Source of the DNA: CAZVWV01 sp964631745 | Lineage (GTDB): Bacteria; Bdellovibrionota_C; UBA2361; JBGSMV01 | Assembly (NCBI GenBank): GCA_964631745.1 | Contig: CAZVWV010000175.1 | Location: forward strand, 1-5,776 | Reading direction: 5' to 3' | Length of the DNA stretch: 5,776 nt | Shown here: positions 5,731 through 5,776 of the stretch, one piece after another | How the letters are laid out: each line of letters starts with the position of its first letter | Position numbering within the stretch: position 1 is the first letter of the stretch | Notes under the pieces: model-generated | Databases searched by the model: none | What the model was told of the DNA's origin: nothing | Seen by the model: the letters and a program-made list of their open reading frames with translations, nothing else | Translations under genes and position numbers: made by a program

Positions 5731-5747
5731 GCGGACGACTCGTCCGC
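5731..5747. repeat. 7-bp GC-rich stem-loop
   Basis: GCGGACG (5731-5737) and CGTCCGC (5741-5747) pair perfectly around ACT. No T-run follows on either strand. The inner 12 bases (5734-5745) occur in inverted orientation at 399-410 (GGACGAGTCGTC), next to dispersed repeat copy A; since the sequence is nearly palindromic this may be incidental. Confidence 0.55.
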
Positions 5748-5776
5748 CGATGTTTATAGTGGCACTACAGTTTAGG

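Noticed and set aside
5575..5775. Plus-strand ORF running to the window edge
   Set aside because: It reads across the 16-bp and 7-bp inverted repeats, has no ribosome-binding site and no recognisable protein features, so it is probably a chance frame.

Overview
The window is about 5.8 kb of bacterial DNA of middling GC content. It holds five genes I can support, one plausible very small gene, and unusually long non-coding stretches. A stand-alone CheY-like receiver protein, an ArnT/PMT-like membrane glycosyltransferase (GT39) and a Phd/YefM antitoxin are recognisable. The GT39 enzyme and the single-pass, N-terminally anchored protein suggest a Gram-negative bacterium. My impression is a PVC-type or delta-proteobacterial-type lineage, because the anchored protein and the receiver subfamily resemble proteins I associate with those groups, but this is inference and the taxon is not fixed by the sequence. 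Only the receiver gene has a clear Shine-Dalgarno sequence.

Layout. 1-659: no convincing gene; hairpins, short remnants and copy A of a dispersed repeat. 660-1580 (-): 306-residue protein with a probable Rossmann-type SAM-binding fold, function unknown. 1581-1827: divergent intergenic region with a perfect 12-bp tandem duplication and an 8-bp stem-loop. 1828-2505 (+): membrane-anchored protein of unknown function. 2506-2838: non-coding or small-ORF region with copy B of the repeat. 2839-3225 (+): receiver-only response regulator. 3226-3433: a plausible sigma70-type promoter and a 25-codon hydrophobic ORF. 3434-5203 (+): GT39 glycosyltransferase. 5265-5507 (-): Phd/YefM antitoxin without a recognisable toxin, convergent with the glycosyltransferase. 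5508-5776: cluster of inverted repeats, including a perfect 16-bp stem with a 4-base loop.

How the genes relate. No single pathway ties them together. The receiver gene, the tiny hydrophobic ORF and the glycosyltransferase share a strand, but a promoter-like sequence begins directly after the receiver stop codon, so the last two may form their own transcription unit. The methyltransferase-like gene and the anchored-protein gene are transcribed divergently.

Most unexpected signals: (1) two copies of a short repeat, at about 381-451 and 2665-2777, that lie in equivalent reading frames and encode the same arginine-rich-then-hydrophobic peptide pattern; (2) the hairpin cluster at the right end; (3) the scarcity of Shine-Dalgarno sites, with -10-like boxes very close to two start codons. 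I did not find a convincing new multi-gene system.
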